DNA of 64,000 nt from positions 42,786 to 106,785 of the forward strand of contig VCJN01001325.1 of NCBI GenBank assembly GCA_006384855.1, written 5' to 3'. Every line of letters begins with the position of its first letter. Positions within the stretch are counted from its first letter, which is position 1. Below the pieces are notes generated by a model. That model did not search any database. It was not told where the DNA came from and saw only the letters and a program-made list of their open reading frames with translations. The stretch is from Tetraselmis striata. Its lineage: Eukaryota; Chlorophyta; Chlorodendrophyceae; Chlorodendrales; Chlorodendraceae. Shown here in pieces: positions 43,210 through 56,079 of this stretch. Made by a program: the position numbers and the translations under genes.

Positions 43210-45995
43210 AGCATGCTCTTTCATGCTGTTCCTAGTAGGCTGGAGTACTGTCCTCGGTGTCCCCAATATCAGCCAGCTCATCCCACTATGGCGAGGTCCT
43301 TCTCTTTGTTAGAACCCCTAAAATTGCCATTAGAAGCATTTGATGTCATGCAAACATACTGGCATTCCCACAGTATCTTCAACTACCCGCCAACAGTAAT
43401 GCTCTAGCCATCCCTTACCGTGATCACTGTCCTCTTCATAAGCATATACTTCACGCAGCTTTCAATCACTCATTCGATGCCTGGCAACAGTTTCGCAGAG
43501 TACGCCTGAATATGTATGTGTTGGCGGTTTCACTTTCTGTGTGGTGACATCTTGGGAAAATGACACCCTGAAAGTACGCCAGACCACTGTAGTGTGCAGC
43601 AATGCTAACAGTGACGCTCTCAATCCCAAGAATAAATGCGGCTAAATGCATCTTTAAGTGTGAGAGTTTACCAGGTACCCATGTGTAGTCTGACCGAGCT
43701 TGTTCTCATCACGCGACGTGGGCCTGTGGGGTCTTGGATACTTCGTTCTTCAGGGCAATATAACTGGCTGCAGAAAACGTCAAGGGTTTTTTGTCGCCGA
43801 GCGAGAAAGGTCACTATTAATAACAACACTGGCGGCAACAATTATTGCAATAATTTGCTTTATGAGTATGTTTCAAGCATGTAATGCGAGCAGTCGGTTT
43901 GTTGCAGGCAGCTCATATCCCAGTTCAGCCCAATAATACATAACAAAACCCTGGCCCACCCTTGACAGTGGCATGTACATAGAGCATACATATTCCGTAA
44001 TCGCCATGGGTATCCAGACATGAAATATCGATAGTCTGCATGTGCATACTGCGGCCGCATGCTGGCCAAAAACATCGGTTGTTATGTTGAGAGCTGAGTC
44101 GGTCATTAGCGCACAGTGTATCTCCGTAATACAGCATTTCAACACATACATTATATAATTGTATGGAGATGCGATGACCAGCAGCAAAATTTTTCACATA
44201 TGTTACTCTGCCTATTGTTTTTTGGTATACTAGTAAATTACGTACGAGTAGCTAGTGGCTGTGGACTGTTCTAGCGCCGTTTACTTAAGACTGATAATGT
44301 TTGGGAAGATGAGGCTGTCGCCTCATTATTACGATGGCGCGGTATTTTCTGCGTGCTGTGTAACTACACACAAATCCTGTGACTATTTATACCCACGTTC
44401 CCACTTGAGGCAGTCTCATTCACCCAGAGTGGAGGTATGCAAACAGACGAGAGGCAAAGAGAGTGAAAACAACATTTTTTGAATGTTGTCACCACCCGCT
44501 GGCTATGTCAGTTACAGCATCAGCAATACAGATAGCCGGCGGCTATGGCTCTACACAGATCATGGGGCAGTTAAATGTCAGGACATGCGCCAGAAGCTCG
44601 ATCTGCTTTGCCTAGATGAAAGTGTTGATGGCAACGGCTACCGCATGACAACATTGGGTGTATCGCGCTATGTGATTGCGGCATTCCCCCCAAGCCGGAC
44701 GACCCTGAGCAAGGTGCATACATGGTCGCGCGCACGACCTGTTCAGTGGAGCCAGGCATGGGCATGTCGATTGAATTCGCAAACGCCGTACTTAATATGT
44801 GGAGGGGTGTAAAAATTGACGGTTATACAGCTGACGATATATGCCGTAACAATATGACAATAGGATGCTCTAGCGCAAACGTCAGCAGGCACCGCGAAGG
44901 CTGTGGGCCTGCGGGGCGCGCAGCGCGCTTCAGCTTCTGCTCACGGCGTCGTCATCGTAGTACATAAGGACTATGACTTGGTTCTATACTACAGGTATTA
45001 ATTTCCGCACATCTATTTCGGCATGTATTTCGGCATCTATTTCGGCTTATGATGTCTCTCTTTTGCTGGCAATATTTCATAGTTGCTTTTAGTTCTGTAT
45101 GTAGTGCGCATATGTTAAAAGCCCTGATGTAAAAACTACCTCTATTTCGGCATGTATTCTGGGAATATCGACCCGACGTATCCCGGGTTCACCCGGTTGG
45201 TGCATTAGCCCTTCGGTGTTCGAATGAGGCAATGGTCTAAGGACCTGCGGCTGCAGTTGGCGCAAGAGGTCAAGTGCTGGGACGGCTTCGGCCGATGTCC
45301 CGGGGCGAGCTTTACTTTACTTTTAGGTATTAATTCACGGGGACTCGTTAATCCATGCTCGCTACGCGTACACTCGCTATATATATGATTTTATACAGGA
45401 GTACTAGATAAATAATATATATACATGAGTGTTTGTATATGTGCAGGAGTATTTTATATATTATATCTATATAGAGAGGAGCGTTTATCGAGGAGTATTT
45501 ATCCGGGAGTCGCCACAAGGAGTCGCAGTGTATAATTTTAATGGAAAATTTGAGAATCGTTTTCCAAAAAAACAGGCGTTTTAACAGGGTCAAGAGCCGA
45601 AATTGGTAGAGGTTTGGTAAAGCGAAAACGGAGTCAGGTCTGTCAGGGGGCGCTGTGTGAAATGCTCAGCTGTTACATCTGCTTCTATGTCTACTCGTGC
45701 TGCACACTAACGGGCGCAACGACAAGTGAATTTTTGCATCAGGGCTTTAACATATGTGCACGACAAACAGAACTAACAACTGTGAAAGGTTGCCAGCAAA
45801 AGAGAGACATAAGCCTTAAACCAAGGTCGAGCAGGAGGTCAGGGAGCCAAGAACCAAGGAAGAGCCAAGGGAACCACGAAGTCGCCAAGTTGCCAGGAAC
45901 CAAGGGTCAAGGGAAGCACTGAAGCCAAGGAACGACCAGAAAGACCGAAAGGTAAACATGAAACCAATGGGGACCACCGCCCCGGGCGGGGTAGG
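43210..45995. other. Intergenic region with AT-rich island
   Basis: No recognised gene. A 110-codon plus-strand frame (44483-44812) lacks a known domain. A small perfect hairpin (acaacatt...aatgttgt) lies at about 44470-44490, TTTCGGCAT(C/G)TA words repeat at about 45008-45050, and the segment 45360-45560 is strongly AT-rich with GGAGTATTTAT-like repeats. Confidence 0.45.
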
Positions 45996-45998
45996 CCA

Positions 45999-46310
45999 TC
46001 AACTGCGGCGAGTACGCTTGCAGCCAATGACCCGGGTCATAGCAACACATGCCGACGAGCGACGCGACGCAGGCGCAGGAGCACCATCACGTGCCGCGCG
46101 CGCGGCCGCGACCCCGCCAATAACGTTGTCTGCATGTGCCATGTTGATGAGCAAGGAGAAATGGCGGCGCCACGCAGACAAGAGCCAACCGATTTTTGGG
46201 CCAGTGTGTGTGTGTGTGTGGTCAGCTTTCGCAAGCTCCATCAAGAAGGCCTCAGCGTGCGGGGCCAGCGAGCCAAATTCGGAAACGGCGAAAGGAACAA
46301 AGCGAAGCAT
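45999..46310 (-). pseudogene. LINE-like reverse transcriptase C-terminal remnant
   Basis: The minus-strand frame begins MLRFVPFAVSEFGSLAPHAE and continues AFLMELAKADH, then WRRHFSLLINMAHADNV. This resembles the conserved C-terminal segment of algal non-LTR retrotransposon reverse transcriptases (F-x-P-x-x-x-x-x-x-G-x-x-x-P-x-A-x-A-F-L). A CACACACAC run encodes the HTHTHT insertion. No upstream RT domain is present, so it is a fragment. Confidence 0.4.
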
Positions 46311-46922
46311 GCCGGTGGCGCTTCGGACACCGCCGAACTACTAGCTCGTATTTCTTAGCAGCACATGTAGCTGGAAAGCGGTTAGGAAAGGAGGAAACCC
46401 CATAAACTAGTTTAAAACAATTCAAGTTGAGTCTGGTTTTGCCAGTGAAGAGCGAACGGAGAGAGCGGCAGATTGACGAAGCATCGCTAGCGCCAGGTCA
46501 CGAAGGGGGCACCGAGAGGGCCACTCCTGCGGAGTCTTGTTGAACGTGTTGGAAGTGACGAAGGGGCGCAATGTGACCGAAGAAGAAGCACGCGTCACCG
46601 GCTCACCGCGAACTCGCAACTACACGCGGAGATATCGCGGAACCTCGTATCGGGAGCCACCGTGTGTACTATGTGGGCTATTAATTCAATCATGGACGGC
46701 AGATCCGGCTCATCATAGTACTGCCCCTGTAGCGGTGTCCAAAGTCAAGGGTATTGCGACGGTCACTTTGATGACGCGGCGCCGTCAGGCCGCACGCGCA
46801 CTCGCCTACAAAAGGTTTGCATACTAGTCACCTGCCCGGATGTACAGCTCCGCGGCCCTCCGCACTAGCAATAATTGTGGGAAAGGGCGCGAAAGTTACC
46901 GCAACAGGTCGTATGTTACATA

Positions 46923-46964
<42 letters not shown>

Positions 46965-48500
46965 TCAATAAAATGCACGTCCCGACTATTGCTCGCCGCA
47001 GCTATTGTACCAACATCATTATCACTGCACCCGCAGTGCCCTCGCACCGACTCCGCCTGCGACACAGCGGAATGTCGCAGCAGCCGTGCGGAGGTGGATA
47101 TCAACGGGAGGAGTAGTGTGACGGGCTTGAGCTAGTAGCGCCCGGGACGGTGCTTCGGGGCGGATTTACGTGGGACAGCCTCCGCCGCCCCTGCGAGAAC
47201 CACCCGCCCCGTAGCTACTCAGCCATCGTGTTGCCCACTGTTGGCCGGCACATTCGGCTGCGCTGGCGGTGCTGCAGCACAGTTCTCATCACGATCCGCT
47301 GGCGCAGTCGACGATTGCACAGGTGTGGCGGGCTCAGGTCCACCTGCCTTACCACTGCTTGGCACTTGAGCATGTTGACCCGGGACTGCCATGGTGACAG
47401 CCAGCAGGCCGCCGAGGGTGACATTGCGTCCCGCGACGGAGCGACAGGATTCTGCCGTTTATCCGCCCTTAAATCGGGCCTTCAGACCGCTGATTGGATG
47501 GCGAATGCGACTGAAGACCACGGCATGACTATAATAGCTGCCGCTTGGGAGATTGGGGGCGCGGGGTGGGTGGGGGGGGGGGGGGGGGGGGAGCTGAGAG
47601 AGGAGTGTTTGATGGTGCCTCGCGAGGCATTGCATGAAGCCGCGCGGCGATAGGAAAGTCTTATGACATAGGCGTGGACCGGCCGTCCTGCAACCGCCGC
47701 CCGCCCGCCGCAACGACAGCTAACCAACATGTGTTGCGAAGGAACCTCGGGTAGTAACGAAGTTATTACGCCCCTGCTATGGAGTTCGGGCAGAACTCGC
47801 AGCTCCGGCGGGGCGTCATGTATGCCGCAGGGACGCCAGCCTGGCAAGCACGTCATGAAACCTGTCGGCGGGTGACGCAATACTCGGGAGCAGTATAACA
47901 TAAGGATCCGGAACATGATAGCATTATAAACTGAATGGTACCAAATCCACTGACACCGCATAACATCCGCTATAGCGTTGTACTGCAAAGTACATGTACA
48001 TGTGTCGGCACAATTAAAACGCGGGATTGTCTCGTATATACGTGAGTTCGTGGTGGCATGGCGAGATGGCAGAAAAGGCCAAAACGCGAGCAAAAATGTA
48101 CTGTACCGCGAGGTCCTAGTTTTGCTGCTGTTTTTCGAGCCAAATCACGTTGCCCGATTAGGGTTTCCTGTTCTGCCTCTATGTACTATTTTCACCGCCT
48201 ATTGTGCGGAAATATGGGGCACGAAGATGTGCACGACGGCTGCCGTAACGAACTACAACCACCTCTCCCTCGGCACCCACCCACACTCCTCGGCACGCCA
48301 CTCAGTCAGTGGTCACCCCTGCTAGCCGTGCTAGCCGTCGGAGTGAAGCGCGGGCCACTAGACACCCTTATGACCGAGCCGTACCTACGACGGTCCTTGC
48401 GCAATGTCGCTTGGGGGGGTTAAGTCACCGGATTTCAGGGCCGATGAAGGACCCCCCAGACGCTCTGCGGCGGCGGAGGCCTACGCAGGCCGAAGGCACG
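46311..48500. other. Anonymous region with TG microsatellite and poly(G)
   Basis: A (TG)n array at about 46924-46962 and a 20-nt poly(G) run at about 47571-47590. At 46401-46450 there is a motif (ataaactagttt plus tctggttttgccag) resembling the ends of the DIRS-flanking repeats at 10999-11035. No gene is recognised. Confidence 0.4.
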
Positions 48501-49369
48501 GCTCCTACCCCAGTACCATAGTCATAGCCAGCCGAACCGACGTGGCGATCCTTGCGGCGGGTGCGGCGGCAGCCGCCCGCTTCGTACCGTCCTTAATTGG
48601 GTTTCATGCGGAGCCGGATGCGGATACATCGGGTACATCTCGGCGCCCGTCTGGCTGACAGTCGTGGCGGAGGCAACGTCTACGGGTAGGCTACGTTCTG
48701 ACCGCAACCTCACTACAATCTCGGGGCGCATTACCGGCAGATAGCTATTTGCGTTGTTGCTGCCAGTAGGTTTACGCTACGGTTGACGGCGCCGAGGCTA
48801 GTGCGTGAACGGCGGCGGGCAATCCCGCGCGCGTTCAGCCGTGGCGCCGTCGCCGGCGGTTATCTAGCAGTGGCTAGGACCGGGATATACGCGGGTACCC
48901 GTATCTGCCAGCTACGGCAAGCCGAAGGGAAAATAGTGTGCATTGACCAGGGCAGATTTAATTCTTTCCGCCGCCTAGATCGTGCGCGAGCCCTGTCGCT
49001 ACTCGTCGATTGTTGGCGGGTGTAGCGCGCAAATCTAGTTGGCCCAGTACCGGTAGTGGTACCGACTGCTCTACAATCTCCCCGGTATTAGTCACTACAA
49101 TCTTGGGGCGCGGCACCGGCAGACTTGCGAGATTGCTAGTATTCCAAGTAATACTACGCCACGACTGCTGGCGCCACGAGGTGAGCGGGTGTAGGGTGCA
49201 TAATTGAGATGAGATATGCAGGTAGGCTACGATCTGACTACAATAGCCAGTAAGGATCTCGAACGATAGAGTAATACAATCTGACTACGGTAGCGACTAG
49301 CGCTACTGGTAGCGAGTAAGGAATGTTGCGTTAGGCATGCGGTAACTGCCCACCTGGCTAAATCGCTTT

Positions 49370-50880
49370 CCTTGTCTGGGGTATTTGTTGCATACTTGTA
49401 TGACAACAGCGCATAGGGTTGACGGGAAAGTACGACTGCTAGCGAGGTGCTCTCCCGAGAACTTCACTATGGCTTACTGAAAGCCCTAGATTGTTGCGCG
49501 CCACGCCGCAGATTGTTGCCTCAGGCATGTTTTAAATCCGCGCACGGCTGCGAAACCTAACAGTACCCGGAGAATGCGACATATAGAAGTATTATGCATG
49601 CGCATGGGCTCAACGACACGACATAGGTAGAGAGTTACACCCCGAGGAACATCATATTCGCGACGGCGAGCCCTAGATTGCCGCAGATTGTTGCCTTCGG
49701 CAGGCAGGAACGGCCTACCTGGCCGAGACACTTTCCTTGTCCGGGGTATTTGTTGCATACCTGCACGACAAAAACGCAGACGCTTGACGAGAATGTACGA
49801 TTGCCAGCGAGGTGCTCGCCTGAGAACTTCACTTAGGCTTACGTAAAGTCCCAGATTGTTGCGCCCCGCCGCAGATTGTTTCCTTAGGCATGTTTCAAAT
49901 CCATGCACGGATGCTTACATTACCCGGATAATGCGGCATATAGAAGTATTATGCATGCGCATGGGCTCGGCGACAAGACGCAGGTGCATAGTTACATCCC
50001 CAGGTACATCAGATTCGCGACGGCGAGCCCTAGATTGCTGCGCTGCGCCGCAGATTGTTGCCTTCGGCAGGCGGTAAATGCCTCAATGGCTGAAACACTT
50101 TCCTTGTGTGGTTAATGTCGCATATTTGTATGACAAAGCGCATATTTTAAAGGCTTGACGACATTGTATGATTGCTAGCGAGGGGCGTACCGTAGAACTT
50201 CCCTTTGACTTACGAAAGCTCTAGATTGTTGCGCCCCACCGCAGATTGTTGCCTTCGGCATGTTTTAAATCAATACACAGCTGCGAAGCCTTACAGTACC
50301 CGGATAATGTGGCATATAGAAGTATTATGCATGCGCATGGGCTCAACAACAAGACAGAGGTAGATAGCCACACCCCCAGGTACATCATATTCGCGACGGT
50401 GAGACCTAGATTGCTGCGCTGCGCCGCAGATTGTTGCCTTCGGCAGGCAGGAACGGCCTACCTGGCTGAGACACTTTCCTTGTCCGGGGTATTTGTTGCA
50501 TACCTGCACGACAAAAGCGCAGACGCTTGACGAGAATGTACGATTGCCAGCGAGGTGCTCGCCTGAGAACTTCACTTAGGCTTACGTAAAGCCCCAGATT
50601 GTTGCGCCCCGCCGCAGATTGCTTTGTTGCCTTAGGCATGTTTTAAATCCATGCACGAATGCTTACATTACCCGGATAATGCGGCATATAGAAGTATTAT
50701 GCATGCGCATGGGCTCGGCGACAAGACGCAGGTGCATAGTTACATCCCCAGGTACATCAGATTCGCGACGGCGAGCCCTAGATTGCTGCGCTGCGCCGCA
50801 GATTGTTGCCTTCGGCACGGCATGCCGGAACGGCCTAATTTTGAGGTGCGGTACCGACAGTTTGCTATTTGTGTTGTTTA
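49370..50880 (+). repeat. Satellite family A, left array (~4 units of ~370 bp)
   Basis: Units are marked by ccggataatgcggcatatag-like sequence near 49565, 49920, 50299 and 50670, spaced about 355-380 bp. Each unit contains two copies of a shorter motif around cgccgcagattgttgccttc, so there is an inner half-period of about 185 bp. Confidence 0.85.
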
Positions 50881-51689
50881 GTATAATGCTAAGATTGACG
50901 GCACCACGGCTGTGTGAGTAGCCGCGGTTGGCACTCCCGCGCGCGTGCATACAGCCATGGCGCCTTCAATCGTAGCGTAATACCACTGGCAGCATCGCAA
51001 ATAGCAATCATCTCCCGGTACCGCACCCCGAGATTGGAGTCTGATTGTAGCCATCCCGTATATCGCATACCGTGTATTTGCACGCTACACCCACTCCCCT
51101 CGTGGCGCCATCAATCGTAGCGTAGTAGTAAATGTTAATTTGCACGCTACACCCACTCCCCTCGTGGCGCCATCAATCGCAGCGTAGTAGTAATTGTTAA
51201 GAGAACTAGCAATCTCGCATTAGTCTACCGGTACCGGGCCCCCAAGATTGTAGTGAGCAAGAGGGCGGGGAGTTTGTAGATGCAAAAACCCCGCGCATGC
51301 TACGGTGGCGCAGTCGCGAGCGGCCATCAAGCAGTTGCTACGGCCAGATTAATACGCAGGTACCCGTATCGACCGGGGACGGCAAGCAAACTGTGAGCCT
51401 ATGCGCATTCATATTCTTTCTATGCCATATATATGCGCATGCGCAAAGATTGCCAGTCATCTAGGCAGTTACGGGATGCCTAAAGGCAGCAATCTGTGGC
51501 GTGCCGTAAGCAAATATCAGGTATTAGCGGTACTGCCTAGCAATCTGTATAGTATCGTCAAGCATATGCTCATTCATAATCCTTCTATGTCATATACATC
51601 TGCATTTTAAACGATTGGCAGCCATATAGGCGGGTATTACAGCGCGCCTAAAGTCAGCAATCTGCCTAGCAATCTATATACTATTGCCA

Positions 51690-54600
51690 AGCCTACATCA
51701 AAAACGCATGATGCCCTTGGTGGTGCCAGCCCGCGGCGCTCACACTTGCGGCTTTGCGAACCCCCTCTCTGAATCACACGATACTTCCGCTTTTATTTGC
51801 GAGACTCGCGTATAAAGGCATATATGAGAGTCGGCTCCTTGGAATCTGGTCGCCGGCCATACAAGATTGATGTATACGGGCTCGGCAACTCACAATCTAG
51901 CCGAACGGGTGTGTCATTCGTCTCCGCATGTGCTTTGCGACTGCGACACTATACCACATACACCGGAGTAACTCAAAAACGCATGATGCTCTTTGTGGTG
52001 CCGGCCTGCGGCGCTCATACTTGCGGCTTTGCGAACCCCCTCTCTGTGTCACACGACTCGTCCTTCGCCTTTTCTGCAAGTCCCGCGTCACGGCCGTCGA
52101 CCTTGTAATGTTGCTATGTACAGGCATATATGGGGGTCGGCTGCTTGGAATTTAGTCGTCGGCCATGGAAGTGTGCTGTATATCCAGGCTCGGCAACTCG
52201 CAATCTAGCCGAAGGGGTGTGTCATTTGTCTCCGTATGTGCTTTGCGACTGCGACACTACTTACCACATACACCGGTGTAAAATATCAAAAAACGCATGA
52301 TGCCCTTTGTGGTGCCGGCCCGCGGCGCTCACACTTGCGGCTTTGCGAACCCCCTCTCTGAATCACACGACACCTCCGCTTTTATTTGCGAGACTCGCGT
52401 ATAAAAGCATATATGAGAGTCGGATGCCTGGAATCTGGTCGTAGGCCATAGAAGATTGTTGTATACGGGGTCGGCAACTCACAATCTAGCCGAACGGGTG
52501 TGTCATTCGTCTCCGCATGTGCTTTGCGACTGCGACACTATACCACATACACCGGAGTAACTCAAAAACGCATGATGCTCTTTGTGGTGCCGGCCTGCGG
52601 CGCTCATACTTGCGGCTTTGCGAACCCCCTCTCTGTGTCACACGACTCGTCCTTCGCCTTTTCTGCAAGTCCCGCGTCACGGCCGTCGACCTTGTAATGT
52701 TGCTATGTACAGGCATATATGGGGGTCGGCTGCTTGGAATTTAGTCGTCGGCCATGGAAGTGTGCTGTATATCCAGGCTCGGCAACTCGCAATCTAGCCG
52801 AAGGGGTGTGTCATTTGTCTCCGTATGTGCTTTGCGACTGCGACACTACTTACCACATACACCGATGTAAAATATCAAAAAACGCGTGATGCCCTTTGTG
52901 GTGCCAGCCCGCGGCGCTCACACTTGCGGCTTTGCGAACCCCCTCTCTGAATCACACGACACTTCCGCTTTTATTTGCGAGACTCGCGTATAAAAGCATA
53001 TATGGGGGTCGGCTGCTTGGAATTTAGTCGTCGGCCATGGAAGTGTGCTGTATATCCAGGCTCGGCAACTCGCAATCTAGCCGAAGGGGTGTGTCGTTCG
53101 TCTCCGTATGTGCTTTGCGACTGCGACACTACTTACCACATACACCCATGTAAAATATCAAAAAACGCGTGATGCCCTTTGTGGTGCCGGCCCGCGGCGC
53201 TCACACTTGCGGCTTTGCGAACCCCCTCTCTGAATCACACGACACCTCCGCTTTTATTTGCGAGACTCGCGTATAAAAGCATATATGAGGGTCGGCTGCC
53301 TGGAATCTGGTCGCCGGCCATAGAAGATTGTTGTATACGGGCTCGGCAACTCACAATCTAGCCGAACGGGTGTGTCATTCGTCTCCGCATGTGCTTTGCG
53401 ACTGCGACACTATACCACATACACCGGAATAAATCAAAAATGCATGATGCTCTTTGTGGTGCCGGCCTGCGGCGCTCATACAATTTGCGGCTTTGCGAAC
53501 CCCCTCTCTGTGTCACACGACTCGTCCTTCGCATTTTCTGCAAGTCCCGCGTCACGGCCGTCGGCCTTGTGATGTTGCTATGTAAAGGCATATATATGGG
53601 GGTCGGCTGCTTGGAATTTTGTCGTCGGCCATAGAAAATTGCTGTGTATACGGGCTCGGCAACTCACAATCTAGCGGCACTGGCGTGGTATACACGGCTC
53701 CTCATGTGCTTTACGACTGCGGCATTTCCACATACACCGCAGAAACTTTATCAAAAACGCGTGATGCCCTTTGACGGCGCTTACACTTGCGGCTTTGCGA
53801 ACCCCTTCTCTATGTCGCACGACTCCTCCACGTTTGTTGCAATCCGCGCACCATGGCCGCCGGCCGTGCAATGAAAGCATATTTGGGGGTCGGCATATTT
53901 GAGAATCTGGTCGTCGGCCATAGAAGATTGTTGTGTACGGGCTCGGCAACTCGCAGTCTAGCCGCACGGGTGTGGTATTTGGCTCCGTATGTGCTTTACG
54001 GCTGCGGCATTACCACATAGCCCGCAGTAACTTCATTTAAAACGCACGAATACCCTTGGCGGTGCCGGCCCGCGGCCCTCATACTTGCGGGTTTTTGGAT
54101 CCTCTGTCTGTGTCACACGACTCGTCATCGTCCGCTTTTATGTTGCAAGCTACGCACCATGGCCGTCGGCCGTGCTCCCTTGCTATATATTAGCATATAT
54201 GCAGGTCAAGAGCTGAGAATATGTGTGCCGGCCATATAAGATTCCTGTATACGGGTTCGGCAACTCGAAATCTAGCCGCACAGTGTGGGATTCGGCTCCG
54301 TATGTGCTTTGCGAATGCAGCACTACCATAGACCCCGCAGTAACTTTCTCTAAAACACCTGATGCCCTTATTGGTGACAGTGCCGGCTTCCCGTAACGTG
54401 CTATGGAGTTGTATCTGGACTGCGATGGTAAGTGCGTCGCACTCTGCACGGTGCGCAAGATTGTTCAACCCTGATTAGGGTATACTTCTTACCCTAATTC
54501 GGTTTGTAATAATGAGCCAAATCTCGAGGTCCCACAGACCCACGCTGCTTGGTGCCGGACTCAAGGGGGGTTGCAGTAGGCACTTGGATGCGCAACTCCC

Positions 54601-55470
54601 GTAGAGGCTCGGAGCTACACTTCTTGTATATATGCGAGGTCGGCAACTGACAATCTAGCCGAACGGGTATAGTATTCGGCTCCATATATGCTTTACGACT
54701 GCGGCACTTCCACATTATTAACGCATTATGCTCTTGTTTGTGCCGGCCCGCGGCGCTTATTATATACTCGCGGTTTTGCGGACCTCTTCTGTATCACACT
54801 ATTTTTACGTCTCCTCTGTTATTTTACAAGTGGCACATGAGGCATGTCGGTGGTGTAATATTCATATATAAACATATATGGGGGTCGGCAGCTGAGAATC
54901 TCGTCGCCGACGACCATCTAAGTTTGTTGTATGAGGGGTCGATAGCTGACAATCTAGGTGCCACACCGGTGGGGTATACGGCTCTCAATATAGTTTATAC
55001 GACTGCGGCACTGCCACATACACCGCAGTAACTTTGTCGTAAGGGAATACACGGCACTACTGCATACATGGCAGTGACTGTATATGAAGTAACGCATGAC
55101 GCGCTTGGTGGTGCCGGGCCGCCGCTGCTCATACTCGCGGCTTTGCGGAACCCCTCTCTGTCACATGACTCCCCTACTTTTATTTTGGAAGTCGCGCATC
55201 ACGGGACCTCGTCGCCCGTGTAATCTTGCCATGTATAAGCGCATATATTGGGGAGGGGGTGGCAGCTGAGAATATGGTCGGCCAGGAGATAAGAATGTCG
55301 TATATATACTAGGCCGGCAGTTTACAATCTAGCCGAACGGCTATGTTATTCGACTCCGTATATGCATTGAGACTGCGACACTACCACATAGACCGTAGTA
55401 ACTTCATCGGAACGCATGATGGTGCCGGCCCGCGGCGCTTATAAACTCGCGGCTTTGCGGACATCCTCTA
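51690..55470. repeat. Satellite family B, central direct array (~12 monomers)
   Basis: Monomers are marked by tgccggcccgcggcgctca / gcggctttgcgaaccccctc. They start near 51721, 52001, 52311, 52590, 52900, 53187, 53461, 53770, 54060, (degenerate 54370), 54740, 55110 and 55420. The left half is well conserved and the right half is diverged. Stretches 51890-52310 and 52479-52900 are almost identical, 589 bp apart. Confidence 0.85.
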
Positions 55471-56079
55471 TGTATCACACGACTTCTCCGCGTGTATTTC
55501 AAGTCACGCAGAAAAGGCCAAAACCGGGCTCGCGCACAATCTCGGCGGCTAGATAGAGAAAAACTGCCCACTGATTGCACCACCCGACTTCGTGCCGGCT
55601 TGCCGCCCCCGGTACATGCGGGTACCCGTATGTAGTACCTCGGTCGTAGCCACTGCTTGATGACATTTGGCGGGACTGCGCCACTACGGCTGGGCGAGCG
55701 CGGCGGCTTGCCCGCCGCAGCTCGCGCAGCCGTGGCGCCGCAAATCGTAGGGTAATCCTTAGTATTATTTAATTAAAGACTACGTGTCAGCCATATCGCA
55801 TTGGTCTGCCGGTAGCGGTACCACACCCCGACGGAGATTTAGTGAGTACAGGGGAGATTGTAGAGTAATTAGCGACTATTACTCGCTACGAATTATAGTC
55901 GCTACCGGTAGTCGCTACCCCACAAGATATGCACGCTATACCCGCCGGCATACATACAACGAGTCGTCGCGACAGGGCTTGCGCACAATCTCGGCGGCTG
56001 AAGAAGAATAATAGTTTAAGTGCTCTGGGACTGATGTCTACCTTTGTCTTGATGTCGTCGAGCCCATGCGCATGCATAA

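Noticed and set aside
51897-53634. Repeated identical small ORFs (for example starting MCFATATLYHIH)
   Set aside because: They are identical because the underlying satellite DNA is repeated. The same segments are also open on the other strand and none resembles a known protein.
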